A stretch of DNA of 64,000 nucleotides, taken from contig NW_024468915.1 of NCBI RefSeq assembly GCF_011745365.1, positions 2,148,653 through 2,212,652 of the forward strand, read 5' to 3'. Below the pieces are notes generated by a model. The model saw only the letters and a list, made by a program, of their open reading frames with translations, had not been told where the DNA came from and ran no database searches. Below are positions 24,358 through 35,187 of the stretch, piece by piece; position 1 is the stretch's first letter, and each line of letters opens with the position of its first letter. The position numbers were made by a program, and so were the translations under genes. The stretch is from Cryphonectria parasitica EP155. Lineage: Eukaryota; Ascomycota; Sordariomycetes; Diaporthales; Cryphonectriaceae.

Positions 24358-26129
24358 CTACTGCCTCTGAGCTGAAGCCCCAACACGACCCCTCAGCTCG
24401 TCCTGCCATCTAGTGACCTCTGCTACCTTGACGCTGCCCTCGCCGTACCACTCCACCAGCCAGATCCGCAAGACCGACACATAGCCAAACACAACCGGAT
24501 CCCACGGTGACCAAAGCTCACTCGCCGTCTCGATAGCCTTCCGCAGAGCCTGCTCTGCCTCGTCGCGCTCGCCACGATGTCTATGCCTCTCTGCTAAAAA
24601 CCTGTACGGGGCCATCCACCCAGGCGCCTCGCCTGTCCGCCGCAGGATCAAGGCGTAGCCCGAATTCACCCGCCAGTCGTCCCCTGCATGGTGTCCCTCG
24701 GCGTCGGAGAGGATCTCCATGCCCCGGACGAGCGAGTAGAGCACATGGAGCGACTGCTCGATGCCTGTGGAGTTGGGTTGCTCGTCTAGCATCCTGATGC
24801 CCTCGTGGACGTGGCTGATGAATGTGACTCCTCCTACGTCGCATGCTCTCACGCGGTCTAGCATGGCTGAAAGAGATACCAAGTGGTTGAGATGATACGA
24901 AAATGTAGTCCTGTAAAATTTGGATGGGTCAGCTTTGGCTTTCACCAACCCGCCCAGTAACATCTTGAACATTTGATAACCAAGACGTTATGAAGCAATC
25001 ATGGTACTGGATAGAGGCACCGAAGAAAGAAATAGAGGAATGAAGAGAACAAGAAGCAGAAGTTAAAAGGATCAACTGGTGAAAAAGGGCGCGACTACTT
25101 ACCAAGCCCGTATCACAGCCTCGCTCAAATCCTCATCCTCCACTTTGGACAAATTCCTAGCCAGCGACACAGCCAGCTGGAGCCACGGCGCCTTGCTAGG
25201 CAGCTCCGCCAACATATCAGCCACATAACCAGTCAGGGACTTGGTAGCCCTGAGCAGCCACAACGACTCCGGGTTCTCCATCGCCGCACAGTCGCGGATC
25301 CTCTCGATCAGGAACATGAACAGGCTCATGACGACATTCTTGGGGCTGCTCTTCCAGTGCGCCGTGAGCATGTCGGGCATGACGCGCATGAGGATCAGCG
25401 CCTCGGCCAGCCGGCGGTTCCGCAGCAGCCTGCCCAGGCAGTACGAGAAGTGCGACCACCGCATGGCCTGGGCGAGCGGCTGCTCGGACGTCAGGGCCTG
25501 CACCACATCCATGGGCGCCATCTCGTCGCCCCAGTGGCTGCGGATGTACTCTGGGATCTGGAGGAAGATGATCTCGACCAGGGCGAGCGTGTCGGGCGGG
25601 CGGATCGAGACGGATGCGTACTGCAGGCCAAAGGCCCCCTGGATGCAGTACTGTCTTGCGGCCGGCGACATCATCTTGCTGCGGCGGAGGTAGGCGTCCA
25701 GGCGATCAATGTCGACGACGACGCCGTTGGCCAGCTGGATCCGGGGTCCGCCGCCTCTTTGGGCCGTGTTGGTGGTGATGTGGGCACTGCTTGCCTCCTG
25801 GAGCATGTCGTTTTTGATCCTGATGTTCTTGCGTACGCCCCAGCTCTTCAGTCGGGTCTTGTACATTTTTAACCTGTGGGAACCAATTAGAGTTTTGTGT
25901 TGGCAGATTGAAATCTTGTCAGGAAATGTGTTTGGTATTGTTTAAATTCTCACGATGCTTTGAAACCATGCTCCCTCTCCATCAACTCCATGACCCACTT
26001 GAGAGGTAACTCATCGTCCATGTACAGCTTCTGAATGAGATCCTTGTGTTGGTCCCATTGCGCATCCGATGCCCGCACAGGCCGTGCTCGCCTAGCAATG
26101 CGCGTGCTGGCTCTGACCACTTGTTGTCG

Positions 26130-26177
<48 letters not shown>

Positions 26178-26192
26178 ACCGGACTCAGACAT
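24358..26192 (-). CDS. Clr5-domain protein with N-terminal poly-Q
   Basis: Exons 26192-25954, 25873-25103 and 24910-24358 give 520 aa. The start is the ATG opening MSESGEQQ; upstream in-frame codons lack an ATG. After a ~14-residue Gln tract, residues ~48-95 form a Clr5-like module: W-x-x-H-K-D-L-I-x-x-L-Y (WDQHKDLIQKLYMDDELPLK), then VMELMEREHGFKAS and LKMYKTRLKSWGVRKN. Intron 1 splits this domain. The remaining ~400 residues are helical with TPR-like spacing (FLAERHRHRGERDEAEQALR) and WTTFSYHLNHLV after intron 2. Clr5-domain proteins are widespread and lineage-expanded in filamentous ascomycetes. A regulatory role is usually presumed but seldom shown. Target genes are unknown. Confidence 0.85.
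26129..26176 (-). repeat. Coding CAG/CAA repeat (poly-Q) in the Clr5-domain gene
   Basis: GCT/TGT triplets on the plus strand read as CAG and CAA on the coding strand and give a run of about 14 Gln near the N-terminus. The run is mostly pure CAG at the 5' end. Confidence 0.95.
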
Positions 26193-26762
26193 GTTTAGCG
26201 AGACTGAAGAAGGAAACGATGCCAAAAGGTAGACGTTTCTAGAAGGCAGAGTCCGAAGAAGGTCAAGAATGGGACTGAAGAACACCTCTAAACTCTAAAA
26301 GACCGGCAGCGGCTGAAGCGTCCATCTGCCGAGGTGTGGCACAGCAATCCTGCGTGCATTGCCGAGAGAGATGCATGAGGAATGATTAGCTGGCTGAGAC
26401 GCTCATGAAATGGATAGTGACCAGCGGTCAGGCCATAATTAACCATAGTAATATACCAATGCCATTTTTCTTGTCTCCTTCGAGTTCGTGAGAATTTGTC
26501 TCCACATTTTTATTGAACCTGTGTTTGCTTGGAGGGCAATGAGAATGGGTAAAGTTATATATCGATCAAGTCCTTTGCAACTTGAATTCCTTCACAATTC
26601 TTTTTGTGAAATACAAGATCATTGCATTATTGCTAAATAAAGTCATTTGATTCCGGACTCAAAAGAAGAAACACATGATTAAACCCCCCCCCCCCCCCCA
26701 AATCTCTTTCCTCTCCTTCCCTCCTTCTTTGATTCTCCTTTCTTACCTGTTCTCTTCACATC
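26193..26762. other. Clr5 gene upstream region and monooxygenase 3' flank
   Basis: No gene. The main landmark is an uninterrupted run of 16 C at 26684-26699. It is followed by a pyrimidine-rich tail (CTTTCCTCTCCTTCC) just past the monooxygenase stop. Confidence 0.6.
26684..26699. repeat. C16 mononucleotide run
   Basis: Sixteen consecutive cytosines lie in the short intergenic region after the FAD monooxygenase. It is one of about ten pure G/C runs of 9 nt or more in this window. Confidence 0.95.
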
Positions 26763-28544
26763 TTAGAGTAGAGATTTGACTTTCGAGGGCCCTGGTGGCA
26801 TCCAATAGTTCATATACAGATCAGCCTGTCAAACAATTCAAAGTCAGCTAGAGAAAGGTCCACACAAAACTCCGAGGGTTGTGTGTATGTGTGCGCGCAT
26901 GTAAAGGGGTCTCACGATCTCCTTGGTCACGCCAGTTCTTTCATTGCGAAGGCCATGATTCTTCTCCAGGAGCTCCTGAACCGTCTGTTCAGCATGAGCT
27001 TCAGGATCGTATTCTCCAATGCCAAAATGTTAGCTCACGGTTCGATTCTCCCATGTTCGTCACAGGAAACAAACAGACAGACAAACAGAGAGAGAAAAAG
27101 AAGAAAAAATAAAACAAAAGAAGAGACAAGATTGCAGAGAATACAACATGACTTACCAAAGATGGTCCTCCACACCAGAGGGTCAGCATGCAAGTCCGGC
27201 GTCCGAATAGGCTGCACCCCCTTCAACTCCCCTTCCATCTGGCGATCCCGCGCCGCCTGTTCCGCACTCCCCTCCTCCAGATGATAAATCAGCCCCATGA
27301 CAAACGACTTTTGCTGCTTCAGATCCGCCAGCGGCATCCTCGCCCGCTCATACCCAGCCACGGCGTCCCGCAGCGCGATCGTCCCCTTGGCCACCTCCCG
27401 CAGCACGACCCCAAGAAACGCCCCGTCCTCCATGGCCGTGGCGGCGCCCTGGGCGAGGTGGTTGACCATGGAGTGCGCCGCGTCGCCCAGCAGGGTCACG
27501 TTCTTCTGCGGCGAGGACCACGTCGTCGGGCACCGCGTGACGAGGAGCGGCCAGCGGCGGATCGACCCAGGGGCCACCATGTCGAGCACCCTCTGGAGCC
27601 GAGGGTCGTAGTCCTTGTACGTCGCCCGCACCTCGCCCAGAGAGGCGTCCTCGACGTCTGTGACGGGGTAGGTCCTGTGGTGGGAGAAGACGAGGTTGTA
27701 CACGCTGCCCGCGCTGATCTGGTACGCGATCACGTAGCCGTGCTCTTTTCCCTCGGCCGCGCCCATCCACACGTCCATCTCGGGCTTTGCGACGAGGTCC
27801 CGCGTCAGGGGATCGCTCTGCACCGATTTGACGGGGACAATGGCCCTGTACGCAGCGTTGTTGGTCGGCGCAAAGGGCTTCACAGAGGGCAGGATCGTCT
27901 GCCTCGTCACCGAGTTCAGGCCGTCCGCGCCGATGACGAGATCAAACGCCCACTCTCTACTAGCACCTCTGTCGTCGTCCTCCTCCTTCTCTGCCCTGAC
28001 AATCACCTTCTCCCCTTCCCCCACCTCATACTTGATCTCTGCCACCCTCGCCCCAGTCACCAGCACCACCCCGCGCTCCCTGCCCACCTTCACCAGCCCA
28101 TCGTGGAGGTGCATCCGATGAACAAGCCACCAGGGTGCCCCAGCCCACCTCTCCGGGCCTCCTGCCCCAGGAACACTCGTCCCGCCCACGATGCGCCCTT
28201 CCTTGCGGCGCACGTTGAGCCGGTCAAAGGAGACCAGGTTGGGCCCGATGACATCTGCCACGCCCCAGCGGACCAGCAGGCGCGCCACGTTGGGGGTCAT
28301 CTGGATGCCGGCGCCGATTTCGCCCAGCTCCTGGGCGGCCTCGAGGACCGTCACCTTGATGGTCTCGTTGCTGTGGATGCGGATGGCTATGGCGCAGGCG
28401 AGACCGCCCAGGCCGGCGCCGATGATGCCTACGTGTTGGAATTTCTGTTGGGTCTAGAATGGTGTGGAACATGATGAGAAAGAGAGGACTATTGAACAAG
28501 AGATGGGGGGGTTTTCTGCTCAGAGTGAAGGAGAATCATACCAT
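26763..28544 (-). CDS. FAD-dependent monooxygenase (salicylate-hydroxylase-like)
   Basis: Predicted exons are 28544-28542 (ATG only), 28453-27157, 27013-26916 and 26825-26763, giving 486 aa. The large exon is open but has no ATG before the FAD motif; a TAG blocks its frame upstream. The best join is ATG|GTATGA to an acceptor CTAG at 28454, giving MTQQKFQHVGIIGAGLGGLA. An acceptor nine bases downstream is equally in phase. Motifs: GAGLGG FAD fold, LVIGADGLNS (DG motif), and LLGDAAHSMVNHLAQGAATA (GD motif), with AMEDGAFLG. These group-A flavoprotein hydroxylases use NAD(P)H and O2 on aromatic rings such as salicylate. The C-terminus YMNYWMPPGP depends on two small 3' exons. Substrate is not provable here. 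Confidence 0.85.
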
Positions 28545-29757
28545 TTCGTGTACGTAGTTGTGATTCTAGTGGTTGTCAACCAAGTCAGTAGATATAGACA
28601 CGTTTTTTTTCACGTGTAGCGGTCGTTGCAAGACAGTAAGATAGGGAGGTAGGTAAATCTTGAGAGGGGAATCGGGTCCAAGGAGGCAGGCCAAGTAATT
28701 ATAAGTACTCAAGTACTTAGACACAAGAAGAAAAGCGAAATAAAATAGAAAGAGACAACAAGATATAGAGTTAATCCCATTTTATTCCCATCCATACTGC
28801 CGCACGATATCACACGGCCGCGCATGAAGGAGGGTACCATCCAAGCCCCATGGCCCCCGTCGGCACACAACCCCTCGCCCTACATCACGATAGTGCAGAG
28901 ACAGAAGGAGGAGGACATCCACAGGTGGTGATACGAGGGCGGAGTCTGGGCCACAAAAAGACACCCCTCCTTCACGGGAATACCGGCCTGTACTTAATGC
29001 AATGTGATGATGGTGGTGGTGGTGGTTAAAAATCGGTCTTGCTGCGTAGTTTCATAGCGCTACTGCGGTGTAGAAGCACCGTCTACGGCATGTCGGCATC
29101 CCCTGGAAGTCTAAAGAGAGCCTATAATCGCAGTAATCTCATCTGATGTCAGTAGCCTAGTCAAGATCAGGAGAACCATAGAAGAGAGATCACCAATCGA
29201 GAAGAGGAAGGAAGACTGGGTGGGATGAGAGAGAGAGGGTGTGAAAGCTAGGCCCATATAATCTAACTCTGCAAGTTAATTTAGACCACGCTCTGGCCTA
29301 ACCATGCAAAGTCAAGTTGCTGACAGGCTGGAAGGGCCTGTTGTGAGAAATCAGGTCACCTAGTTGGAATCAGTGCATACAGCAGTTTCATTCGTCATGA
29401 CAGGACTGTGTTGAGTACTCACTTACCTTGTGCAGCGCTTTATAATTAATATCATTTTGTCTCATAGAAGTTATGTCTCACCTCGATATCGGCCCCACGA
29501 ACCTCAAAAAGACTGCAAAACAAGAACTGGTGATATCTGCTACACTGAGAGGAATGTAAAATGCCGATGCAACCAAGAGAGAGAGGCAACACACTACACA
29601 GACCGACTGGGCCTTGTCTCTCATGCATGCAAGTAATTCGCCCGTCCATCCATCCATCCAACCATCCACATGCACGATGCCTAAGCGTCAAAAAACCCAT
29701 TCACCTAAACTATCGGTGAGAAAAAAAACTCTGTTCGCTCATCCCGCCCGGCCCCCT

Positions 29758-29772
29758 CCCCCCCCCCCCCCC
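29758..29772. repeat. C15 mononucleotide run
   Basis: Fifteen consecutive cytosines, preceded by GCCCCCT, lie in intergenic DNA between the monooxygenase and kinase genes. Confidence 0.95.
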
Positions 29773-29925
29773 AAAAACCGCACGAACCTCGCACGGTCAA
29801 TTTTTTCGAAACGAAAGGAAGGGGGGAATCTGTACAACACAGCAAGTCTTTTGACCACATGATAAGAATGTCGTCACCTACAACGTTATGTCACACCAGA
29901 TCGAGATGGAGGGGGGAAGAGAAAA

Positions 29926-29939
29926 GGGGGGGGGGGGGG
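29926..29939. repeat. G14 mononucleotide run
   Basis: Fourteen consecutive guanines lie 154 bp from the C15 run at 29758-29772. The two could pair as complementary arms. Confidence 0.95.
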
Positions 29940-30635
29940 AGGAAGGAAGGGTTGCAGACGTGACATATTGCCGCGCCTATGATCGTACAAGTAAAGTCAT
30001 CCTCCCTCACTAAGTTATATAGAGGACTTGCAGGGGGTGGGGAGGGGGCCAGAAACACACGCCGGCCCCATCGCCTGCATATCGGAATCTAGTACCCGTT
30101 ATGAAGATCAACTAGACATGCATGTACCATAGCAATTGCGACAAACCATGCGGGGAGACAACGTACTCGCACTCGCATACTTGTGGAGGGGCAGGAGAGG
30201 GGGTGTCCAGTCCACAGGGGTCGTGCGTATGTCCTGTACCTCGTGCAGAGATTAATTGACGAGATTGATGGGTGGATCGGTGGTAGCGAGAAACGGTCAT
30301 ATCATACTCGTAGATGAGCTGTCTGCCCGTGATGTCACCTCTCTTTCCTTGCCACCGATGGCCCTGCTGGTACTGACCTTGGCAACAACGAGAATCTATT
30401 TGCGACCATACCTCTCTCTCCCTCTCTGTCTCTCTGTCTGTCTGTCTGTCTTGTCTCTGTCTTCTGTGCCTTGTCTCTCGCTTCCTCTTTCTCTTGTGTG
30501 ACGTTGTGATCTTCACACGGGTATGGAACAAGTGATGATACACACGAGTTAAAGGGGGTAAAAAAAAAAAAAAAAAAGGAAGCCCACCTCGAGCCCGTCT
30601 TTCTTTCTCACACACTCTCTCACACAGTCTTTGTC

Positions 30636-30675
30636 TCTCTGTGCGTGCGTGCGTGCGTGCGTGAGTGTGTGTGTG
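30636..30675. repeat. (GTGC)n/(GT)n microsatellite
   Basis: A tract of GTGCGTGC units continues as GAGTGTGTGTGTGT. It alternates purine and pyrimidine throughout and is therefore Z-DNA-prone. It lies downstream of the kinase gene. Confidence 0.85.
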
Positions 30676-31014
30676 TACACCCTCGTCTCGTTAGCGAAAA
30701 CCAAGTCGTCACACATTGTTCTTCTGTCTTCTGCACGGCGTACGATGAAATTTGACGTGCTTCGGGGGATGTCGCCATGAGAGCCATGTACGATAGCAAG
30801 ACACAGCCTTTCCTGATCTCGTATCGTGCATGTCTGTCCATCGTAAAAACAAAAAAAAACAAAAAAAGTCCATCCATCGCTCTCGTTATGCATGCATCCA
30901 TATGGCCGTTCCCTGTCTTGCCTTGTCGTACAAGTACACACCGTAGGCGCTTTAGTTATGTGCTGTTTTTCCATCTATACACCACCATTGCAAAACCCCA
31001 CCCAATCCCTCAAC

Positions 31015-31553
31015 TTACATCCCCTCCTCCTCATCGAGCGGTTCCACCCGTACCAATATCTCTTCTAGAAGCCCCTCCAGAAAAGTGCCCACATCCTTGC
31101 CCATGCCGACGGGCTCAGCCTTGTCGTAATGGTCAATCTCCTTGCATACGTGCGCCAGCTTGTAGACAAGCTTGCGCACCTTCTCGTGTGCCGCCTCAGC
31201 GCGCTGCTGTTTTGGGGTCTGGGCGGAATGTTGGCCTGAGAACGTGCCAGAGCCTGTCCTGGTCTCGATGCCTGGTGTGGTCGCAGCAGGGTTCCCCGAT
31301 CGATAGATCTGCTGCAGGCGGATCTGGCGCCTCTTGAGCGCCTCCTCCAGCGCGGGGAATATCACGTCGTTTAGCGCATCTAGGTCGCCATTTGGGTTGG
31401 TCGGGGCTGGAGGAGGGAAGGAGAGAGGTGTTGGGGTTTGCGGCTCGGGTGTGTGGGTCGAGTGTGTTGCTGAAGGAGGGCCGCGGTAGGCCTCCTTCGA
31501 CGGCAGAGGACCCAGATTATGTGTCTGCAATGCCCGTGGTTGCGGGAAGTATG

Positions 31554-31645
<92 letters not shown>

Positions 31646-33720
31646 GGCGGCGGCGGCGGCGGCTGTTGGGTAGAAAGAGCGGGTTGGGTGTATTGTCTCG
31701 CTGGCTGCTGAGGTTTGGCAGGCAGGGGATGTTGTTGGTTCGTGATCCTCGGTAGAGGCGATGCTGGTAGAGGCTGTAGAGGCTGTGACGACTGCTGCTG
31801 CTGCTGCTGCTGCTGTTGATTGCCGCGATAGGGAGGTATTTCTGGAAGCTTCATGGGACCAACCTTGGACGACTGGCGTTGCATCGGTGGCGGTAATGGC
31901 AGCTCCCTCGAAACTCGCCTCTCTGGACCCATCGCAGGCGCCAGGCTGATGTTGCCAATCTCGCGCTGCAGCTGTTCATGCAGGGTCTTGTCGTAATCGG
32001 GAGACTCGCTGGTTGTGCTCGTGCTCGTGCTTCTCTGCTGCATGCTCTTCATCTGCGATGCGCGAGGGGTTTCTTGGCCCTGGGACTGGGACTGGGACTG
32101 GGACTGTGACTGTGACTGCTTCGGAGGAGAGGGTGGCAGGGGCACTTTCGAAGGAGACCCCGGCCCAACACCGCTGCCCACGGGCTTCCTCTGCGGCGAC
32201 ACCTGCCTTGCCGTGCCCGAGGTGGAGCCCGTCGTCCTGAACGTATCCCGCTCCTTGTCGATCAGGGCCTTTGTCGGTGACACTTCCCGCCTCCTCTCGC
32301 CATAGTCATCCGCGGGTTCGAGTGGTCTTGACGACCGCGCGTTCATGGCTGACTCGTCCATCGGGTTCAGTCCCGGCCTGTGCACCACCTGGCCCTGGTT
32401 GCCCACCAACCGGACGGTGCCGAAATCCCACATGTCCTCGTTTACGGGCTGTAAATTCGCCGGCTGACCAACCTCGTCTAAGGATTCCTCATCGTCCACG
32501 TTCTTGTGGGTGGCAGCCCAGCGGGTGGACCGCTCGATCAGCTCCGTCAGATAGCTCGTCTTCTTGGCCTTTTTTACGAAGGGGTGCTTCAACAAGTCCT
32601 TGGCCGTGGGCCGGTCCTTGGGGTCGCGCTGTAGGCAGCATGCGACAAAGTCCTTGAAGACCTTGGAGAAGGTGTCCCTCTCGAGGCGCGGCGGTGGGTT
32701 CTTTGGAATCAGGAAGAGGACCTTCATTGGGTGTATGTCGGCATAGGGCGGTTCGCCATTGGCCAGCTCCAGGGCTGTGATGCCGAGGGACCATATATCC
32801 GCCCTGTGGTCGTAGCCTGACTGCTTAATGACCTCGGGTGCCATCCAGAAGGGTGTGCCTACGAAGGTGTTCTTCTTGGTCATGGTGGCGGAGAGCTGGC
32901 CCGAGACGCCAAAGTCGGCCAGCTTGACCTGGCCGTTGGAGCTCAGGAGGACATTGGCAGCCTTCACATCCCGGTGCAGCTTCTTGTCCGAGTGTAGGTA
33001 GTCCAGCCCCAGCAGCAGCTCCCTGACGATGATGGCAATGTACTCCTCCTCGATTTTGCCAGGCTTCATCAGATCGGCACAGCTCCCGCCAGAACAGAAC
33101 TCCATAACGATCCATAGCTCCGCACCCTTTGCGTAGGAGCCGTAGTATTTTGTGACATAGGGGGACTGCAGCTCCGACAGGATGGCAATTTCCTGGATGA
33201 TGTCTTCGACCTCGTCCTCGGCGCTCTCAATATCGATAATCTTGATGGCTACCGCGTGACCGGTCCGCTTGTCGACACTGTAAGGGCACGGAAGAAGGAG
33301 GTTATGGTCAGCTTGAGGTGCCACGACCAGCGAGCGAGCAAGCACACACGAGAGGGAGGGATTTGAGGGGAAGCGACTTGATTGGGGCTGGGCTGGGCTT
33401 GGGCCAGGTTGGGGAAGGGCGAAGATTTCGAGCGTACCCTTTGTAGACCTTGCCAAAACTGCCACCGCCTACGAACACACGAGTAGAAAAGTCAACGCGA
33501 TGCTCCTGCAAGCCGCCCAAGGACACACAAGCACACCTCCACACCTCTCCTAGCAGCCTCTGGAGCCAGTAGAGAGTAGGAAAAAGAAAAGGAAAAAAAA
33601 AATTTGTAGTCAAGGATCATGTGGAACGAACGAACCGATGCAGAACTCCTTGGTATACAAGGTCTCGGGATCGGGAGACCCCTCATTGTTCTCGTCCCAG
33701 TCCTTCTCCCGTCCAGCCAT
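31015..33720 (-). CDS. GCK-III (Ste20-family, MST3/4- and Sid1/SepL-like) protein kinase with giant poly-Q region
   Basis: Exons 33720-33636, 33468-33438 and 33277-31015 give 792 aa. The tiny 31-bp exon 2 carries the glycine loop; the rejoined start reads EFCIGGGSFGKVYKG and then VDKRTGHAVAIK. Kinase landmarks: K51, E68, HRD 140-142, DFG 160-162, and GTPFWMAPEVI, the germinal-centre-kinase signature. CSGGSCADLMKPG also fits GCK-III. In fungi these kinases act upstream of NDR kinases in septation and morphogenesis networks. The ~500-residue tail is disordered: an SQ-dipeptide repeat, two poly-Q blocks and a poly-Pro block, then a conserved helical C-terminus (VRKLVYKLAHVCKEIDHYDK). Intron 2 is open in frame with exon 3. 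The TAA overlaps a perfect GTAAGT, so a further 3' exon is possible. Confidence 0.9.
31554..31662 (-). repeat. Coding CAG/CAA (about 30 Gln) plus CCG (poly-Pro) tract in the kinase
   Basis: A long CTG/TTG run on the plus strand encodes about 30 Gln broken by one His. It is flanked by CGG triplets that encode Pro. A second CTG run at ~31793-31819 encodes about eight more Gln. The CAA-rich half is likely more stable than the pure CAG half. Confidence 0.95.
32080..32120 (-). repeat. Coding CAGTCC-type hexanucleotide repeat (Ser-Gln dipeptides)
   Basis: TGGGAC/TGTGAC hexamers on the plus strand encode six to seven successive Ser-Gln dipeptides in the kinase tail (SQSQSQSQSQSQGQ). Confidence 0.92.
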
Positions 33721-34159
33721 GGTGCCGCCCGTTTCTCACACTCGTCTCGTCGCGAACAGTCAGTGGCGTCCCACGCAAACACACACACGCACGCACACGT
33801 CCTGACGAGTCGAGCTCGAAGGGCAAAGAAAGAAGGAGGGCGTCGTTTGACGACGGGCGGGTCGGGGGCGACACAGAGAGAGGAGAGGAGAGAGAGGGAG
33901 GAGAGCGTGAAGACGACGCTCGTCAGGGCGGGTCGATGTAGGATCGGGCCGTTGGTCGAGGGTGGATACTATGGTTTCTGGCTTTCCTTGCCCCCCCCCT
34001 TTCGACTCAGCGATCTGGAGGGGCTGGGCTCGACGGTGGAGTTGTGGGGCGCGGGAGCTGGGAGCTGGTAGCAGCAGCTGGGCCCTGTCGTCACTTTCTC
34101 TCTCCTTTTGTCTTTCGTGGATTGCCTCGGATGCGGCGGTGAGGTTGCAAGTTGGCAGG

Positions 34160-34212
34160 GCTGGCAGTCTGGCAGGCAGTCTGGTTGGTAGTCTGATTGG
34201 TAGTCTGGGCTG
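34160..34212. repeat. Short minisatellite, GGYAGTCTG-like units
   Basis: At least five imperfect copies of a 9-14 bp unit ending in AGTCTG occur in tandem (GGCAGTCTGGCAGGCAGTCT, then GGTTGGTAGTCTG and TTGGTAGTCTGGG). They lie about 0.45 kb upstream of the kinase ATG, probably in promoter or leader sequence. Confidence 0.8.
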
Positions 34213-35158
34213 GCTGCTGGCTGCTGGCTGCAGGTGTTGTTGTTCCCCTGGCGACAAGGGAAAACACACGAGTATGTTGGGCTTGGACGAATGATGTGAG
34301 TCCCACGTTGCAACCCTCCTAGTTCTCCTTTCTTGTACTCGTGCAGAAAAAGAAAGAAAGGAAAAAGTCGAGGGGAACAATGCAATGCTGTGTGAGGAAT
34401 TGATGACGACAGTAGGAACAAGATTCTTCTATTGCTGTGCCGTGCTGAAGACGAAGAAGAAGAAACAAGTTGGCCGCGCGTGAGTGAGGAAAAAGAATGT
34501 CGGTGGTCGGTCGTGTTGCACGTGTGGAATTCGCGTGGAAGCACGTCTGACAGTTCCGTAACCGTCTTGTAGATCGCGCTTCCTTGTTTGCCAGCCTCCT
34601 TCCTTTTGGTGCATACGGTGCAAAAGACCCACTGTATATGCGCTGGATTTGGGGGCTTTGGATTGAAACTGAATGGGCTAGGCGAGATTTTATAGTACAA
34701 GCCTACCAAATACAGGAGAGAGAAAGAATCAGAAATAAGGGAATAAAAGAGAAGGTAGACCTTAATACGAAACCCAAAAAGAAATAGAAAAGTGAGACCA
34801 GAACAAGGGAGAGAACACAAAACAGTCACATCGTCAGCCAGAAGATGAACATCAACATCAACATGAACATTAAACCAACCATGACAGGCAAGCCAAGCCA
34901 AGCCTATTCAAAGTTGATCTGTTGTCAGCAAAACCAGAGAAACCAAAGCACCCATCCAAATCGTGGGGTTCAACAACCAGGTATTTCTTAGAATGGGGAA
35001 AAAATGCACGGGGCAGGGGAAAGCCAACCCAAAACAAAACCATCCCTGGTCTCAGCTCTATCATTGGAGAGGGAGTGCTCTTTTTGCAAAATAGCCGCGC
35101 TGCTGTTGCCGAAAAACCACCCCAAGAAACCAAACAACAACCCTTGTTCAACTGTCGT

Positions 35159-35187
35159 CCCCCCCCCCCCCCCTCTCTCTCTCTCTC
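35159..35187. repeat. C15 run followed by (CT)n
   Basis: Fifteen cytosines run directly into seven CT dinucleotides. This forms a 29-nt all-pyrimidine block between the kinase and UBX genes. Confidence 0.92.

Larger units (their letters stand above)
28545..31014. other. Low-complexity intergenic region: monooxygenase promoter and kinase 3' flank
   Basis: I can support no gene in this 2.5-kb region. It is rich in simple sequence: (CCAT)n at 29644-29667, C15 at 29758-29772, G14 at 29926-29939, CT/TGTC repeats at ~30415-30450, A18 at 30560-30577, and GTGC/GT repeats at ~30636-30675. The part nearest 28545 should hold the monooxygenase promoter. The part near 31014 should hold the kinase 3' UTR or an additional kinase exon. 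Confidence 0.6.

Noticed and set aside
27039..27055. B-box-like word GGTTCGATTCTCC
   Set aside because: It lies in and beside monooxygenase intron/exon sequence, and no acceptor or D-arm pairs upstream.
27188..28474. 428-codon plus-strand frame opposite the FAD monooxygenase
   Set aside because: Arg/His/Pro-rich mirror translation; FAD motifs on the minus strand are clear.
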